Part shown: piece by piece, positions 28,801-37,900 of the stretch
How the letters are laid out: every line of letters begins with the position of its first letter
Position numbering within the stretch: the stretch's first letter is position 1
NCBI RefSeq assembly: GCF_913063105.1
Contig: NZ_CAJXYQ010000007.1
Location: 186,001-250,000 of the forward strand
Direction of reading: 5' to 3'
Source: an uncultured Draconibacterium sp.
GTDB lineage: Bacteria; Bacteroidota; Bacteroidia; Bacteroidales; Prolixibacteraceae
Length of the DNA: 64,000 bases
Position numbers and translations under genes: made by a program
The notes under the pieces: generated by a model
What the model was told of the DNA's origin: nothing
Seen by the model: only the letters and a program-made list of their open reading frames with translations
Database searches by the model: none

Positions 28801-29277
28801 GGTATTATTTCGCTGGCCGGAATTGTAGTAAACAATGGTATTGTACTTATCGATTATATCGACCTTACACGAAAGCGCAAGCGTCAGGAATTGGGTTACT
28901 CTGAAAAAGCATTTTTACCAAAAGAGGTACAAATTGATGCCCTGGTAGAAGCTGGAAAAACACGTTTGCGCCCGGTATTGTTAACAGCAATTACCACTGT
29001 TTTAGGTCTGTTACCTCTGGCGGTTGGACTCAATTTCAACTTCTTTACGCTGTACACCAGTTTCGATCCGCAAATTACAATTGGCGGCGAAAGTGTAGCG
29101 TTTTGGGGACCTATGTCGTGGACCGTTATTTTCGGATTAACATTTGCCACTTTCTTAACCCTGTTAATATCGCCGGTAATGTATATGCTTACCATAAAAA
29201 TTAATTATAACATTAAGAAATGGACCGGTACTTTACCGGAAGATAATGTTCAGGTAAAACCTAAAGTTGCAGAGTAA
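25840..29277 (+). CDS. RND-family efflux pump permease
   Basis: A 1145-residue inner-membrane pump with 12 TM helices and two large periplasmic loops. The TM4 motif reads GMLVDNAIVVVENV: the first proton-relay Asp is kept but the second is Asn, as in several HAE-type Bacteroidota pumps. A second-half repeat carries SLAGIVVNNGIVLIDY. Longer than the usual 1020-1050, mainly because of an extra hydrophobic stretch around residues 510-570. It exports hydrophobic or amphiphilic compounds with the preceding MFP and TolC; substrates unknown. Confidence 0.93.
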   Translation: MEKETEKKNIEITRKFKPTFLALSNKITVYIFAVLLVFFGLYSYNQMPREAMPEVVVPYIFIQTLYPGNSPVDIENLVTRPIEKELKGLKGVKKVSSASFQDVSTIIVEYTTNVTIKQALQDTKDRVDKAKSELPTDLPSDPYVTDFDLSEFPIMNVNVSGEYSMRDLKKFAEVMQDEFESYREISEASIRGVEEREIQIEVDPHKLDAVGLSFEDVALAIQFENISMGAGQFTADQIRRTIRTDANYTDIKQIANTIIKVNMGKPVYIRDIATVIDGYKEQATIARVDNKPVVTLSVTKKSGENILSAAENVFKGIDQLKARGQIPKDLEVVITDDMTIEIENTISSLENSIILGMILVTFVLFLFLGFRNALFAGLAIPMSMFLSFVILQQTGITLNSMVLYGLILALGMLVDNAIVVVENVYRLYSNGVPLLKATKQGVSEIAFPIISSTLTTLAAFFPLLAWEGMIGEFMKIFPQTLIVVLASSLFVALIINPAFIAGFMKIEDITKKANKKRILRNAAILAGLAIPFYVMQVFLLANLLATIVVIMLLNLFVLRGLARWFQTKLLVALENFYTRQLRHALSGPWPYVYFGGTVILLFFSMGFYFGNNPKMVFFPDVPPNTVFVTMELPLGTSIERTDKVASEVEAIVKNTLAPYENIVKSVTTNVGVGKGGMFENESSPNKCLISISFVQFKYREGLNTSTIMQQIAKDLDGFVGAKIFVETGDMGPPTGNPVNIDISGDEFDQLIAITDDFLKIIEEDNIPGIDELKLNINTNQPEMLIEVDREQARLYELSTQQIALAFRNAIYGFEASQFKDGEDEYDIFVRLEEKYRNDVSTLMNQKIPVNGYSIPISSVAKFKFTSSYDKISRIDFKRVITISSQVVEGYNANEINTRIEQLLADYKMPAGYTYEFTGEQKEQAESMEFLAFALLIAVAMIMIIMVTQFNSFIRPAIIIATVIFSTIGVFLGLGIFKMEFVVIMTGIGIISLAGIVVNNGIVLIDYIDLTRKRKRQELGYSEKAFLPKEVQIDALVEAGKTRLRPVLLTAITTVLGLLPLAVGLNFNFFTLYTSFDPQITIGGESVAFWGPMSWTVIFGLTFATFLTLLISPVMYMLTIKINYNIKKWTGTLPEDNVQVKPKVAE

Positions 29278-29294
29278 ATTGTCAACTTTTAACG

Positions 29295-29328
29295 AAAAAC
29301 GGGCATCCTTATTGGTTGCCCGTTTTTT
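29295..29328. terminator. Bidirectional terminator, RND operon / manC
   Basis: AAAAACGGGCA / TGCCCGTTTTT with an 11-nt loop. It ends both convergent units. Confidence 0.88.
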
Positions 29329-29353
29329 ATTTACTTAAAAAAAGTTGTTTTAA

Positions 29354-30442
29354 TTAAACCAGCGAATCGCCTTTTTTAATGCGAACATCGGTAACAAACT
29401 TTTTAATCTGGTCCTCGTCTTCGCGGCGGCAAATCATTAAGGTATCGTTTGATTCGGCAATGATGAATCCATCAAGACCATGAATTACTGCCATCTTTTC
29501 TTTCGAAATATCAACAATACAGTTTTCGGCATCATACAACAACACGTTGTCACCCCGAACCACATTCCCCAAGGTATCTTTTTCTTTGTTTTCGTAAAGC
29601 GATCCCCAGGTTCCAAGGTCGCTCCAACCAAAATCGGCCGTTAATACGTACACATTTTTTGCTTTTTCCATAATGCCATAATCAATAGATATGGCCTGAC
29701 ATTCAGAATAAGTCTTCCGAATAAATGGTTCCTCACTTGGCGTATTCATTTTCTTTCGGCCATGCTCAAATCTCAAAGCAATTTCGGTAAGATGCTGCTG
29801 AAAGGACTCAAGAATGGTAGAAAGCGATGAAATAAAAATTCCGGAGTTCCAGTAAAACTCCCCACTATCGATAAAAATTTTCGCCATCTCCTCGTTAGGT
29901 TTTTCGGTAAAAGTCTTCACTTTGTACAAGTTCTCCAGGTTGTGAAATTCCTTTTTTCGTTTCACCTGAATGTAACCATAGCCGGTTTCAGGCCGGTTTG
30001 GTTTAATGCCTAAGGTAAGCAGCGCTTCTTTTTCCGAAACAAAGTCCAAACCGTTTCGCACTTGCTTATGAAATTCATCTTCTTTCAGAATTAAATGATC
30101 CGATGGGGTTACAATCAGGTTTGCCTCCGGATCAATAAGTGCAATTTTATTGGCGGCATAAGCCAGACACGGAGCCGTATTTCGTCGCAAAGGCTCCAAT
30201 AGTATTTGCTCGTCTCGGATATCAGGTAATTGCTCCTTTACCAGGTGTTGATACAAGGCATTGGTAACAACAAGAAAATTCTCTTTGGGTACAATTTCAA
30301 GAAAACGATCGTAGGTTTGTTGAAGAAAAGTGTTGCCTGTTCCTAATATATCTAAAAATTGTTTTGGGCGTGCTGTACGGCTAAGTGGCCAAAAACGACT
30401 TCCAACACCACCTGCCATAATCACACAAAAATTGTTAGCCAT
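29354..30442 (-). CDS. manC: Mannose-1-phosphate guanylyltransferase
   Basis: A 362-residue nucleotidyltransferase that makes GDP-mannose for cell-surface glycans. The pyrophosphorylase motif MAGGVGSRFWPLSRTARPKQF is at the N-terminus and FTEKPNEEMAKIF in the middle. It has the single-domain length; the phosphomannose isomerase domain of bifunctional ManC/AlgA proteins is absent. It stands alone on the minus strand, divergent from the MlaE-type gene. Confidence 0.92.
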   Translation of the reverse strand: MANNFCVIMAGGVGSRFWPLSRTARPKQFLDILGTGNTFLQQTYDRFLEIVPKENFLVVTNALYQHLVKEQLPDIRDEQILLEPLRRNTAPCLAYAANKIALIDPEANLIVTPSDHLILKEDEFHKQVRNGLDFVSEKEALLTLGIKPNRPETGYGYIQVKRKKEFHNLENLYKVKTFTEKPNEEMAKIFIDSGEFYWNSGIFISSLSTILESFQQHLTEIALRFEHGRKKMNTPSEEPFIRKTYSECQAISIDYGIMEKAKNVYVLTADFGWSDLGTWGSLYENKEKDTLGNVVRGDNVLLYDAENCIVDISKEKMAVIHGLDGFIIAESNDTLMICRREDEDQIKKFVTDVRIKKGDSLV

Positions 30443-30608
30443 CTGAATGTGTTTTGTTCGCTAAATTGATTTCTATATACATTGAAACCTTGAAAATACA
30501 GTTTTATTTTGTTATTGTTGCCTCATCTTTATTCAAATTCAGAAAAATTTTGTTTCCGCTTATTAAGTTGTAATTTTAGCCGGATACAATGCAAAAAAAC
30601 TTTAAGCC

Positions 30609-31349
30609 ATGGGTTTTTTCTTTCATATAGGCCGCTATTTTGCAATGCTAAAACGCGTATTTGCAAGGCCCGAGAAACACAAGCTGTATTTCAGGCAGCT
30701 GTTCCACGAGATTGATAATCTGGGGGTTAATTCGGTAGGTATTGTTATCATCATCTCCATTTTTATTGGTGGAATTATGACCATACAATTTGCCTACAGT
30801 ATGGCCAACCCTATTTACCCGTCAGAATTAGTTGGTTTGGGAACACGCGATACGCTTCTACTCGAGTTTTCATCAACCATGCTGGCACTTATTATGGCCG
30901 GGAAAGTGGGTTCGAACATTACCTCGGAGATTGGTACCATGCGGGTTACCGAGCAAATTGATTCGCTGGAAATTATGGGTGTAAACTCGGCCAGCTACCT
31001 GATTTTGCCAAAAATTATTGCTGTTGTTTTTATCTTTCCCTTCTTGTACATCATTAGTGTATTTTTTGGTTTGCTTGGCGGTTTGGTTACCGGGCCCATT
31101 GCCGGGGTAATTACCATTCCCGAATACATTGCCGGTATACAATGGTTGTTTTATCCGTACTACATTACTTTTTCTATTATAAAGTCGTTGTTTTTTGGTT
31201 TTCTGGTGGCATCGGTTCCGGCCTATTTTGGTTACTATGTACAGGGCGGCGCGCTCGAAGTGGGTAAAGCCAGTACCAAGGCAGTGGTAAATACAAATAT
31301 CCTTATTTTATTTTTTGATTTAATACTAACCCGTTTGCTTTTAACATGA
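30609..31349 (+). CDS. mlaE: MlaE-type ABC transporter permease
   Basis: A 246-residue inner-membrane permease of the MlaE/YrbE family with about five to six TM helices. The family core is visible in STMLALIMAGKVGSNITSEIGTMRVTEQIDSLEIMGVN. In the Mla system it moves phospholipids between the membranes together with MlaF and MlaD. It overlaps the ATPase gene by 4 bp (ATGA). No mlaD or mlaB is adjacent, so the substrate-binding part must be encoded elsewhere. Confidence 0.9.
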   Translation: MGFFFHIGRYFAMLKRVFARPEKHKLYFRQLFHEIDNLGVNSVGIVIIISIFIGGIMTIQFAYSMANPIYPSELVGLGTRDTLLLEFSSTMLALIMAGKVGSNITSEIGTMRVTEQIDSLEIMGVNSASYLILPKIIAVVFIFPFLYIISVFFGLLGGLVTGPIAGVITIPEYIAGIQWLFYPYYITFSIIKSLFFGFLVASVPAYFGYYVQGGALEVGKASTKAVVNTNILILFFDLILTRLLLT

Positions 31350-32101
31350 TAACACTAAAAAACGTACATAAATCATTTGATGGCAATACGGTGCTTAAAA
31401 ACATTTCGACCGTATTTGAGCAGGGAAAAACCAACCTGATAATTGGCCGAAGCGGGTCAGGAAAAACAGTATTGCTAAAATCAACACTCGGCCTGTTTGA
31501 GGTTGACAGTGGCGAAATTTGGTACAACGACCGTAATTTTACACAAATGAACGAGAAAGAGCGGAAACTGCTGCGCCGCGAAATAGGCATGGTTTTTCAG
31601 GGAGGTGCGCTTTTCGATAGTATTTCGGTGGAAGACAATGTGCGCTTTCCGCTGGAAATGTTTACCGAAATGAGCTGGGCCGAGAAACAGCAGCGGGTAG
31701 ATTTTTGCCTCGACCACGTGAATATTGAGAAAAAAGCATTTAAACTAAACCCCAGCGAAATAAGCGGCGGCATGCAAAAGCGCGTGGCTATTGCCCGGGC
31801 CATTGCCTTAAACCCGAAATACCTGTTTTGCGACGAACCCAACTCCGGCCTCGACCCTGAAACGGCAACCGTAATTGACCAACTTATCCAGGATTTAACC
31901 AAAGAATTTCAGATGACTACCGTAATTAATACTCACGATATGAATTCGGTAATCGAAATTGGCGAATCGGTACTGTTTATCTCGCAGGGACAAAAAGAAT
32001 GGGTAGGCACCAAACACGAGATACTTAACTCGGGCAACCAAAAACTGGAAGATTTTATTTTTGCCAATAAATTGTATGCGCAAATGAAAAAAGGGAAGTA
32101 G
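31346..32101 (+). CDS. mlaF: MlaF-type ABC transporter ATP-binding protein
   Basis: A 251-residue ATPase with Walker A GRSGSGKT, the signature EISGGMQKRVAIARA, Walker B YLFCDEPNSGLDP and the H-loop NTHDM. The SGGM form of the signature and the GLDP Walker B are typical of MlaF. It powers the MlaE permease with which it overlaps. It is the last gene of this short operon. Confidence 0.92.
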   Translation: MITLKNVHKSFDGNTVLKNISTVFEQGKTNLIIGRSGSGKTVLLKSTLGLFEVDSGEIWYNDRNFTQMNEKERKLLRREIGMVFQGGALFDSISVEDNVRFPLEMFTEMSWAEKQQRVDFCLDHVNIEKKAFKLNPSEISGGMQKRVAIARAIALNPKYLFCDEPNSGLDPETATVIDQLIQDLTKEFQMTTVINTHDMNSVIEIGESVLFISQGQKEWVGTKHEILNSGNQKLEDFIFANKLYAQMKKGK

Positions 32102-32175
32102 AAAAAATGCGTTATTTCTTACTTAAACTTACAATAGAACATTTGTTCATTAATTAATATTTTGAGAACTTCTTC

Positions 32176-32183
32176 TACTTTTG
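32176..32183 (+). promoter_or_regulatory. Candidate -7 element for the DUF89 gene
   Basis: TACTTTTG fits TAnnTTTG, 50 bp before the start codon. It is followed by an imperfect hairpin CAGAAACT/AGCTTCTG in the leader. Confidence 0.45.
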
Positions 32184-32233
32184 TCAGAAACTTCGGAGTC
32201 AGAGCTTCTGTCTGCCGGCTATAAACCATTTAC

Positions 32234-33082
32234 ATGAATTACGAGTGTCTGATTTGCCAGGTAAAAGCGCTGCAAAAGCGCATGGATAAATACGAGATTG
32301 CCGAAGAGAAACGAAACGGCATTGTTAGCAAAATGATTAAGGAAATTGCAGAAATTAATCTGGACAACAGCTATTCGCCCGAAATTACCCGTAATATTTT
32401 AAAAAAGCTGGAAGCCGAATCAGCAATTACCGATCCGTATGCCAACGAAAAAGCCGCCAGTAACCGTGCATTATTGCACCGCTACCCCGAGTTTAAGAGT
32501 AGGATTGAAAACTCGGACGATAAATTTGACACAGCATTGCGTTACGCCATTGCCGGGAATATTATTGATTTTGGCCCAACGCACCATTTTGATGTGGATG
32601 AAACCATAGAGCGTGTATTTCAAACACCTTTTGCCATCGACGATTCAGCAGCTTTAAAAGCTGAAGTGGCAAAAGCTAAAAGCGTTTTATACCTTGGCGA
32701 TAACTGTGGCGAAATTGTTATGGACAAGCTTTTTCTGGAAACACTAAATCATCCAAATGTTACGTTTGTGGTTCGCGACCAACCAGTTTTAAACGATGCC
32801 ACATTAAAAGAAGCCCGGGAAATTGGCTTGCATACAGTTGCAACACTAATAAGCAACGGCGACGATACTCCCTCAACCGTACTGCACCGGGTAAGCAAAA
32901 ATTTTCTCGAGCATTACCACTCTGCCGACCTCATCATTTCGAAAGGAATGGGTAATTTTGAGGGATTGATGGACGAAAGTGATCCGCGCTTGTTTTACCT
33001 CTTGATGATAAAATGCCCTGTTATCGGCCAAAAAGTTGGTGCCGAAAAAGGGGATTTTGTGGTAAAACGTAGCAAAAACTAA
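32234..33082 (+). CDS. DUF89 (ARMT1-like) family metal-dependent phosphatase
   Basis: A 282-residue protein with N-terminal Cys pair (ECLICQ, C5 and C8), a helical domain, and a Rossmann-like core carrying LGDNCGEIVMD, RDQPVLNDAT and SKGMGNFEGL. These are the metal- and phosphate-binding motifs of the DUF89 family. DUF89 proteins are proposed damage-control phosphatases acting on sugar phosphates and related metabolites. Physiological substrate unknown. It lies 132 bp after mlaF and has its own promoter element. Confidence 0.88.
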   Translation: MNYECLICQVKALQKRMDKYEIAEEKRNGIVSKMIKEIAEINLDNSYSPEITRNILKKLEAESAITDPYANEKAASNRALLHRYPEFKSRIENSDDKFDTALRYAIAGNIIDFGPTHHFDVDETIERVFQTPFAIDDSAALKAEVAKAKSVLYLGDNCGEIVMDKLFLETLNHPNVTFVVRDQPVLNDATLKEAREIGLHTVATLISNGDDTPSTVLHRVSKNFLEHYHSADLIISKGMGNFEGLMDESDPRLFYLLMIKCPVIGQKVGAEKGDFVVKRSKN

Positions 33083-33211
33083 ACGCAAACGAACACAGTT
33101 TCAAAAAGAAAATACCTGACTTATTATCATCCCAGTGCAAACTTTGTAGCAATAGCTGCAGTATGTATCCTTCATTAATAAACTGGTGTTTATAGGTCGG
33201 TATACCTATTA

Positions 33212-34768
33212 TCACTTCTTGGCATCTAAGGTAACCACCGGAATTATCAGCTCTTCCATTGAAATGCCACCGTGTTGAAACGTATCTTTATAATAATTGG
33301 CGTAATAATTATAATTGTTTGGATAAGCAAAAAAATCGGTTCCCTGTGCAAAAACATAACTGGTGCTTACATTTCGCGAGGGTAAAAATATCGACCTGGG
33401 ATCTCGGATTTCAAAAACATTTTTGGATTTAAAATTAAGGTTTTTACCTAATTTATAGCGCAGGTTGGTATTGGTTTCGCGGTCGCCAATAATTTTCACC
33501 GGACTATCCACCCGAATTGCTCCGTGGTCGGTGGTTACAATCATGCGCACATCTTCGCTGGCAAGTGCCTTTATCAACTCAAGCAGCGACGAGTTTTCAA
33601 ACCAACTCAGGGTTAACGAGCGGTAAGCTTTTTCATTATTTGCCAACTCCCTTATCATATCCATTTCGGTGCGGGCATGCGAAATCATATCCACAAAATT
33701 TACCACCATCACCGATAGATCACTTTTCAGGATATTATTCAGGTTATCACTTACCCATCTTTCTTTTTTTGCTCCGGTAGCTTTCTCAAAATATAGGCTT
33801 TCTTTTCGGGCAAAACGCTCCATTTGCTTTCGTAAAAGCTCTTCTTCGTGCCTGTTTTTATGCCCTTCGTTATCATCATCTTCCCACAATTGCGGGTACA
33901 ACTTTTCAATTTCCGATGGCATTAGGCCGGCAAACATCGAGTTACGGGCATACATGGTTGCAGTGGGCAGTATTCCGCAATACAATTCTTCCGAAAGAGT
34001 ACGAAAATAGGTGTTAAATACCGGGCTTAGCACGCGCCACTGATCGTAACGCAAATTGTCGATTACCAATACAAATGTTTTTTTGCCGTTGTTAAGCTGC
34101 GGAAATACACGATGTTTAAAAATATCGGGCGACAGCAGGGGCCGGTCATTAAAATCGGCATGAAACCAATCCTGGTAATTTTCTTTTACAAACCGGAAAA
34201 ATGCCTTGTTGGCATCTTCCTTTTGCATGGCTAAAATCTGGTCCATGGCCGAATCTTCCGAGCCACTCAGCTCCAACTCCCAGTAAACAAGCTGTTTGTA
34301 AATATCTTTCCACTCGTCAAAAGTGAGCCTGTCGTTCAGTTTCATTCCAATTTGGGCAAACTGCATCTGATATTTTGATGTGGTTTGCTCGGTTACCAAA
34401 CGTTTCTGATCGATGTTCTTTTTAAGGGTTAAAAGGATTTGTTTCGGGTTTACCGGTTTTATCAGGTAATCGGCAATTTTTGCACCAACAGCCTCATCCA
34501 TAATGTTTTCCTCTTCGCTTTTGGTAATCATTACCACCGGTACATTGGGCGCAATATCTTTTATTTTTGTCAGGGTTTCAAGGCCGGTTAAGCCCGGCAT
34601 ATTTTCATCCAGAAAAATGATATCGAAATAACCGGCTTCCACCTTTTCAATCGCATCAAGACCATTGGTTGCGGTTTCTACCTCGTAACCTTTTTCCTGT
34701 AAAAAAATAATGTGTGCACGCAACAGATCTATTTCGTCGTCTGTCCAAAGTATTCTTGGCTTATTCAT
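33212..34768 (-). CDS. porX: PorX-type response regulator with PglZ domain
   Basis: A 518-residue protein starting at the ATG at 34768 (MNKPRILWTDDEID); an upstream extension of 24 codons to 34840 lacks family similarity. The receiver domain (1-120) has acidic pocket D10/D11, phospho-acceptor D54 in FLDENMPG and the Lys in LIKPVNP. The rest is a PglZ/alkaline-phosphatase-fold domain with LVIDNLRYDQW and TTDHGAIRVDSP. PorX is the regulator of type IX secretion described in Porphyromonas and others. The PorY kinase is not adjacent. Confidence 0.9.
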   Translation of the reverse strand: MNKPRILWTDDEIDLLRAHIIFLQEKGYEVETATNGLDAIEKVEAGYFDIIFLDENMPGLTGLETLTKIKDIAPNVPVVMITKSEEENIMDEAVGAKIADYLIKPVNPKQILLTLKKNIDQKRLVTEQTTSKYQMQFAQIGMKLNDRLTFDEWKDIYKQLVYWELELSGSEDSAMDQILAMQKEDANKAFFRFVKENYQDWFHADFNDRPLLSPDIFKHRVFPQLNNGKKTFVLVIDNLRYDQWRVLSPVFNTYFRTLSEELYCGILPTATMYARNSMFAGLMPSEIEKLYPQLWEDDDNEGHKNRHEEELLRKQMERFARKESLYFEKATGAKKERWVSDNLNNILKSDLSVMVVNFVDMISHARTEMDMIRELANNEKAYRSLTLSWFENSSLLELIKALASEDVRMIVTTDHGAIRVDSPVKIIGDRETNTNLRYKLGKNLNFKSKNVFEIRDPRSIFLPSRNVSTSYVFAQGTDFFAYPNNYNYYANYYKDTFQHGGISMEELIIPVVTLDAKK

Positions 34769-34949
34769 ATAATCAAAATTGTTTGTTTTCTGTTTTCTTT
34801 TATCCCAATCGTTTACCCGATCAGTTAAAGATAAGAACAAAAAGAATGCCGTTAAAGTATGCGGTTAACAAACTTTAAGGCTTATGGCTATGGTTTCAAT
34901 TTTATGAAACATTTTTTGGGGCAAACAAACACCTGTTCAACCTTACAGG

Positions 34950-37900
34950 CTATTTATTCAAATAAACCTTTTTGTAAAAATCCATGTACTCGGTAATATT
35001 TTTTTCCTGAAGGAAGATGCTGAAGTTTTCATCTGATATCAGGAAGTTACGGTATTGGGCACTGCCCAACGGTGCATATAAGCTGCGGGTTTGTTTTACA
35101 ATATCGAAGTAACGCTGCGCGGTATCACGATCTTCCATGCCTTTAATAATCACCAGTTGCCGAATGGCATCAAGCCCCTGTTCTTCAATTACAAAATTTG
35201 AGCTGGCAAAATTTGATTGGTTAAACTGCTGAATGCCTCCCACAAAAGTTGCTTTATCAACACCGGTTGCCGGAATGACAAATACAATGCGATGTGCTCC
35301 TTCAATTTCTGGCTGATATGGGCCTTCGGGCACCTCCCTGTTTTCCACTTCTTCGGTTTGAACGCTGCCCGCCGTGGTAGTTGAAGCGTTTGTACTGCCT
35401 GCGTTGCCCGTTGTGGTTGATGTACTTGCCGGCCTGCGCTGTATGTAATTATTCCTGAAGAAAGTAATGTACTCGTCTACCTTATTTTCGTCAAGCAACG
35501 TTTGCAAGTTGTCGTCGGTAATCAGGAAGTTACGGTAGGTTGACTGCCCAAGTGGCTCGAACAAACTACGCGTAGTTACCACCCTTCGGAAATACGACAT
35601 GGACTCGTTAATTGTAGGAATACCTTTAACTACCAGCAGCTGGTAATCGCCCACCTCTTTTAATTGCAGTGCAAGATTCCAGCTTCGGAACTGGTCGCGG
35701 TTAAAATCTGCAAAACCGCGCAACAGCGGTCGCATGGCCAAACCTTTATCTTTTACAGCAATAATAAAATTTTGAGTGGTATCAACGTCGGTATCAAACA
35801 ATCCCTTGACACCGGCTTTTACGGTAACAAAAGTTCCGCGTTCTTTCAGCGCATTGTCTTCGGCTTCGGCACGTGCCATCAGCTCCTCAGGTGAAATATC
35901 CATTTCGTCGTCGCTGAAGTTTGAGCGGATAAAACGACTGTAATTTTTCACAAAAAACTTCATATAGTCAGCCGTTGAGCGCTCTTCTTTAACTGCGCGG
36001 TAATTGGTTGATGATATTACAAAGTTCATATACTCAACCCCCTGCAGGGTTTTAAACACCGATGCCCTTCGGATGATTGCTCCGTGATAAATCAATGCAT
36101 TTTCCTTATTGGTCATTGCCCGAACAAGCACAAAAGCCAGCTTGTCATCGAGGTATTCCGTTTCAATATCGTAATCAATTTTGGTGTAATGATCGATGTT
36201 GTAATTGGCAATATCAAACTTCAGGCGATTCAAATCAATTTTACTTTCATCCTCGCGCGGATAGGCAATTACAAAATAATGCAGCAAATCTTCTTCGTAG
36301 CTAAACTTGCCACCAAATTCATCATCGGCCATAAAGTTTTCAGGCAATAATTCTTCGTTCTGAATCTCTTCGTTTATGTAACCCATTTCCACCAGTTTCT
36401 GGTAGTCGGTAAGCGTACTGTCCTGGATCAGGGTAAGAATTTCCTGCGCCAGTGGAGATGGTTCCTTATCGGGATATTGTGCCAGGTAGTCTTTTAACAG
36501 TGTTTCAAAATTGTGTACACCTGTTTGAACCCCATTGGCTACCGTTTGCATAAAGTCAATTTTCGGAAGAATAACACTATCCGGTTCCATGCGTTTCATC
36601 TGGCCGGTAAGTGATTGTACATTCTGGTACCTGCCCAACTTGTAGTTTCTGAATGTTTCCTGATACATGCGGTTCAAACTATCCAACTTGGCTTCCATTT
36701 CAATAAAGAAATTTGGATTGATAAGGTATTGGGCAAACTTACTATTCGGGAAGTTAGAAATAATCAGGTTACGATAATAGTCTGATTGTGTTTTATCGCC
36801 CATCAACTCGTACAAGTCGTACAAATCAAAATAGGCCGATAAAAGGTACATATTATTCGGATAGCGTTTTATCAATTCCTCAAAAGCTTCGGCTGAACGT
36901 TTGTAGTCTTCAAACTCCGATTTAAATATTTTCCCGGCATTGTATAATGCGTCGCGTATCCGCTCATGCGAAACTTCCATCAGCGAATCGGTTAAGGGCA
37001 AATCCTGGGTGTAAAATTCTTTTTTCAACGGATCTTCTACCCGTTGTTCTTCGGGTTCTGCACCATCAGCCAGTTCTTCGCCTTCCTCCATCGAAACAGT
37101 ATTTTTATTCGATCGTCGCCAATCGTCTTCCAGCGTTCTCCGTCCCCATTGCTGTTGGAAAGTAACACGGCCATAAGTTACCGTTTGCGGGTTATAAAAA
37201 TACCAGCCGGCTCCACCCGAATTTCCCATTCCCATTCGGTAGCGGTTTGATCGGTAATAGCCCTGACTACGAGCTCCCTGCATGGCCACATTCTCCATAT
37301 TGCGCTGGCGCTCCTGCTCTTCTTTCATTAAACTGGCAATTAAAGCTTCACGCTCTGCATCGGGCATATTGGCCACCCTCTGCAAGCTGTCTTCCCGCTC
37401 AACGGTAAGCATATTGTCAACCAGGTTGGTTAAGCTTTTATAACGTGCCGATACATTTTTATAGTCGGGGTAAGTTTCGTCGATAATAATCATGGCACTA
37501 TCGTAATACGATTGTGCTCCACGGTAGTTTAAATCCTCAAAATAAATATCGGCGAGCGTTATTGCCGAAAGTGCACGCTGAAACTGATTTTTAAAACTTG
37601 TGGCTACCGATTCTTTATAATTGCCTTTTGCACCATCGCGATCACCTTCACGAAAATCGATGTTACCCAAAGCATAATAAATCTGGTCTCTGAAATCCAC
37701 ATTTTTTTTATCGCGCAACATTTTATTCAGCTGCTTTCTCAGGTCTGCCGTATTTCCTTCTCCCGAAAATACACCGGCTGCATTAATGCGGGCGTTAAAA
37801 GCCATGGCGTAATCCGGATTCATTTTAGTAACGGCTTTAAAAGCTGCCGAAGCTGCTTCGTTTTGCCCCAGCTCCTGGTATAGTTGTGCCACAATGTATT

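Noticed and set aside
34769-34840. Upstream extension of porX by 24 codons
   Set aside because: Not similar to PorX, while the ATG at 34768 gives the normal receiver-domain start and the usual length of 518 residues.
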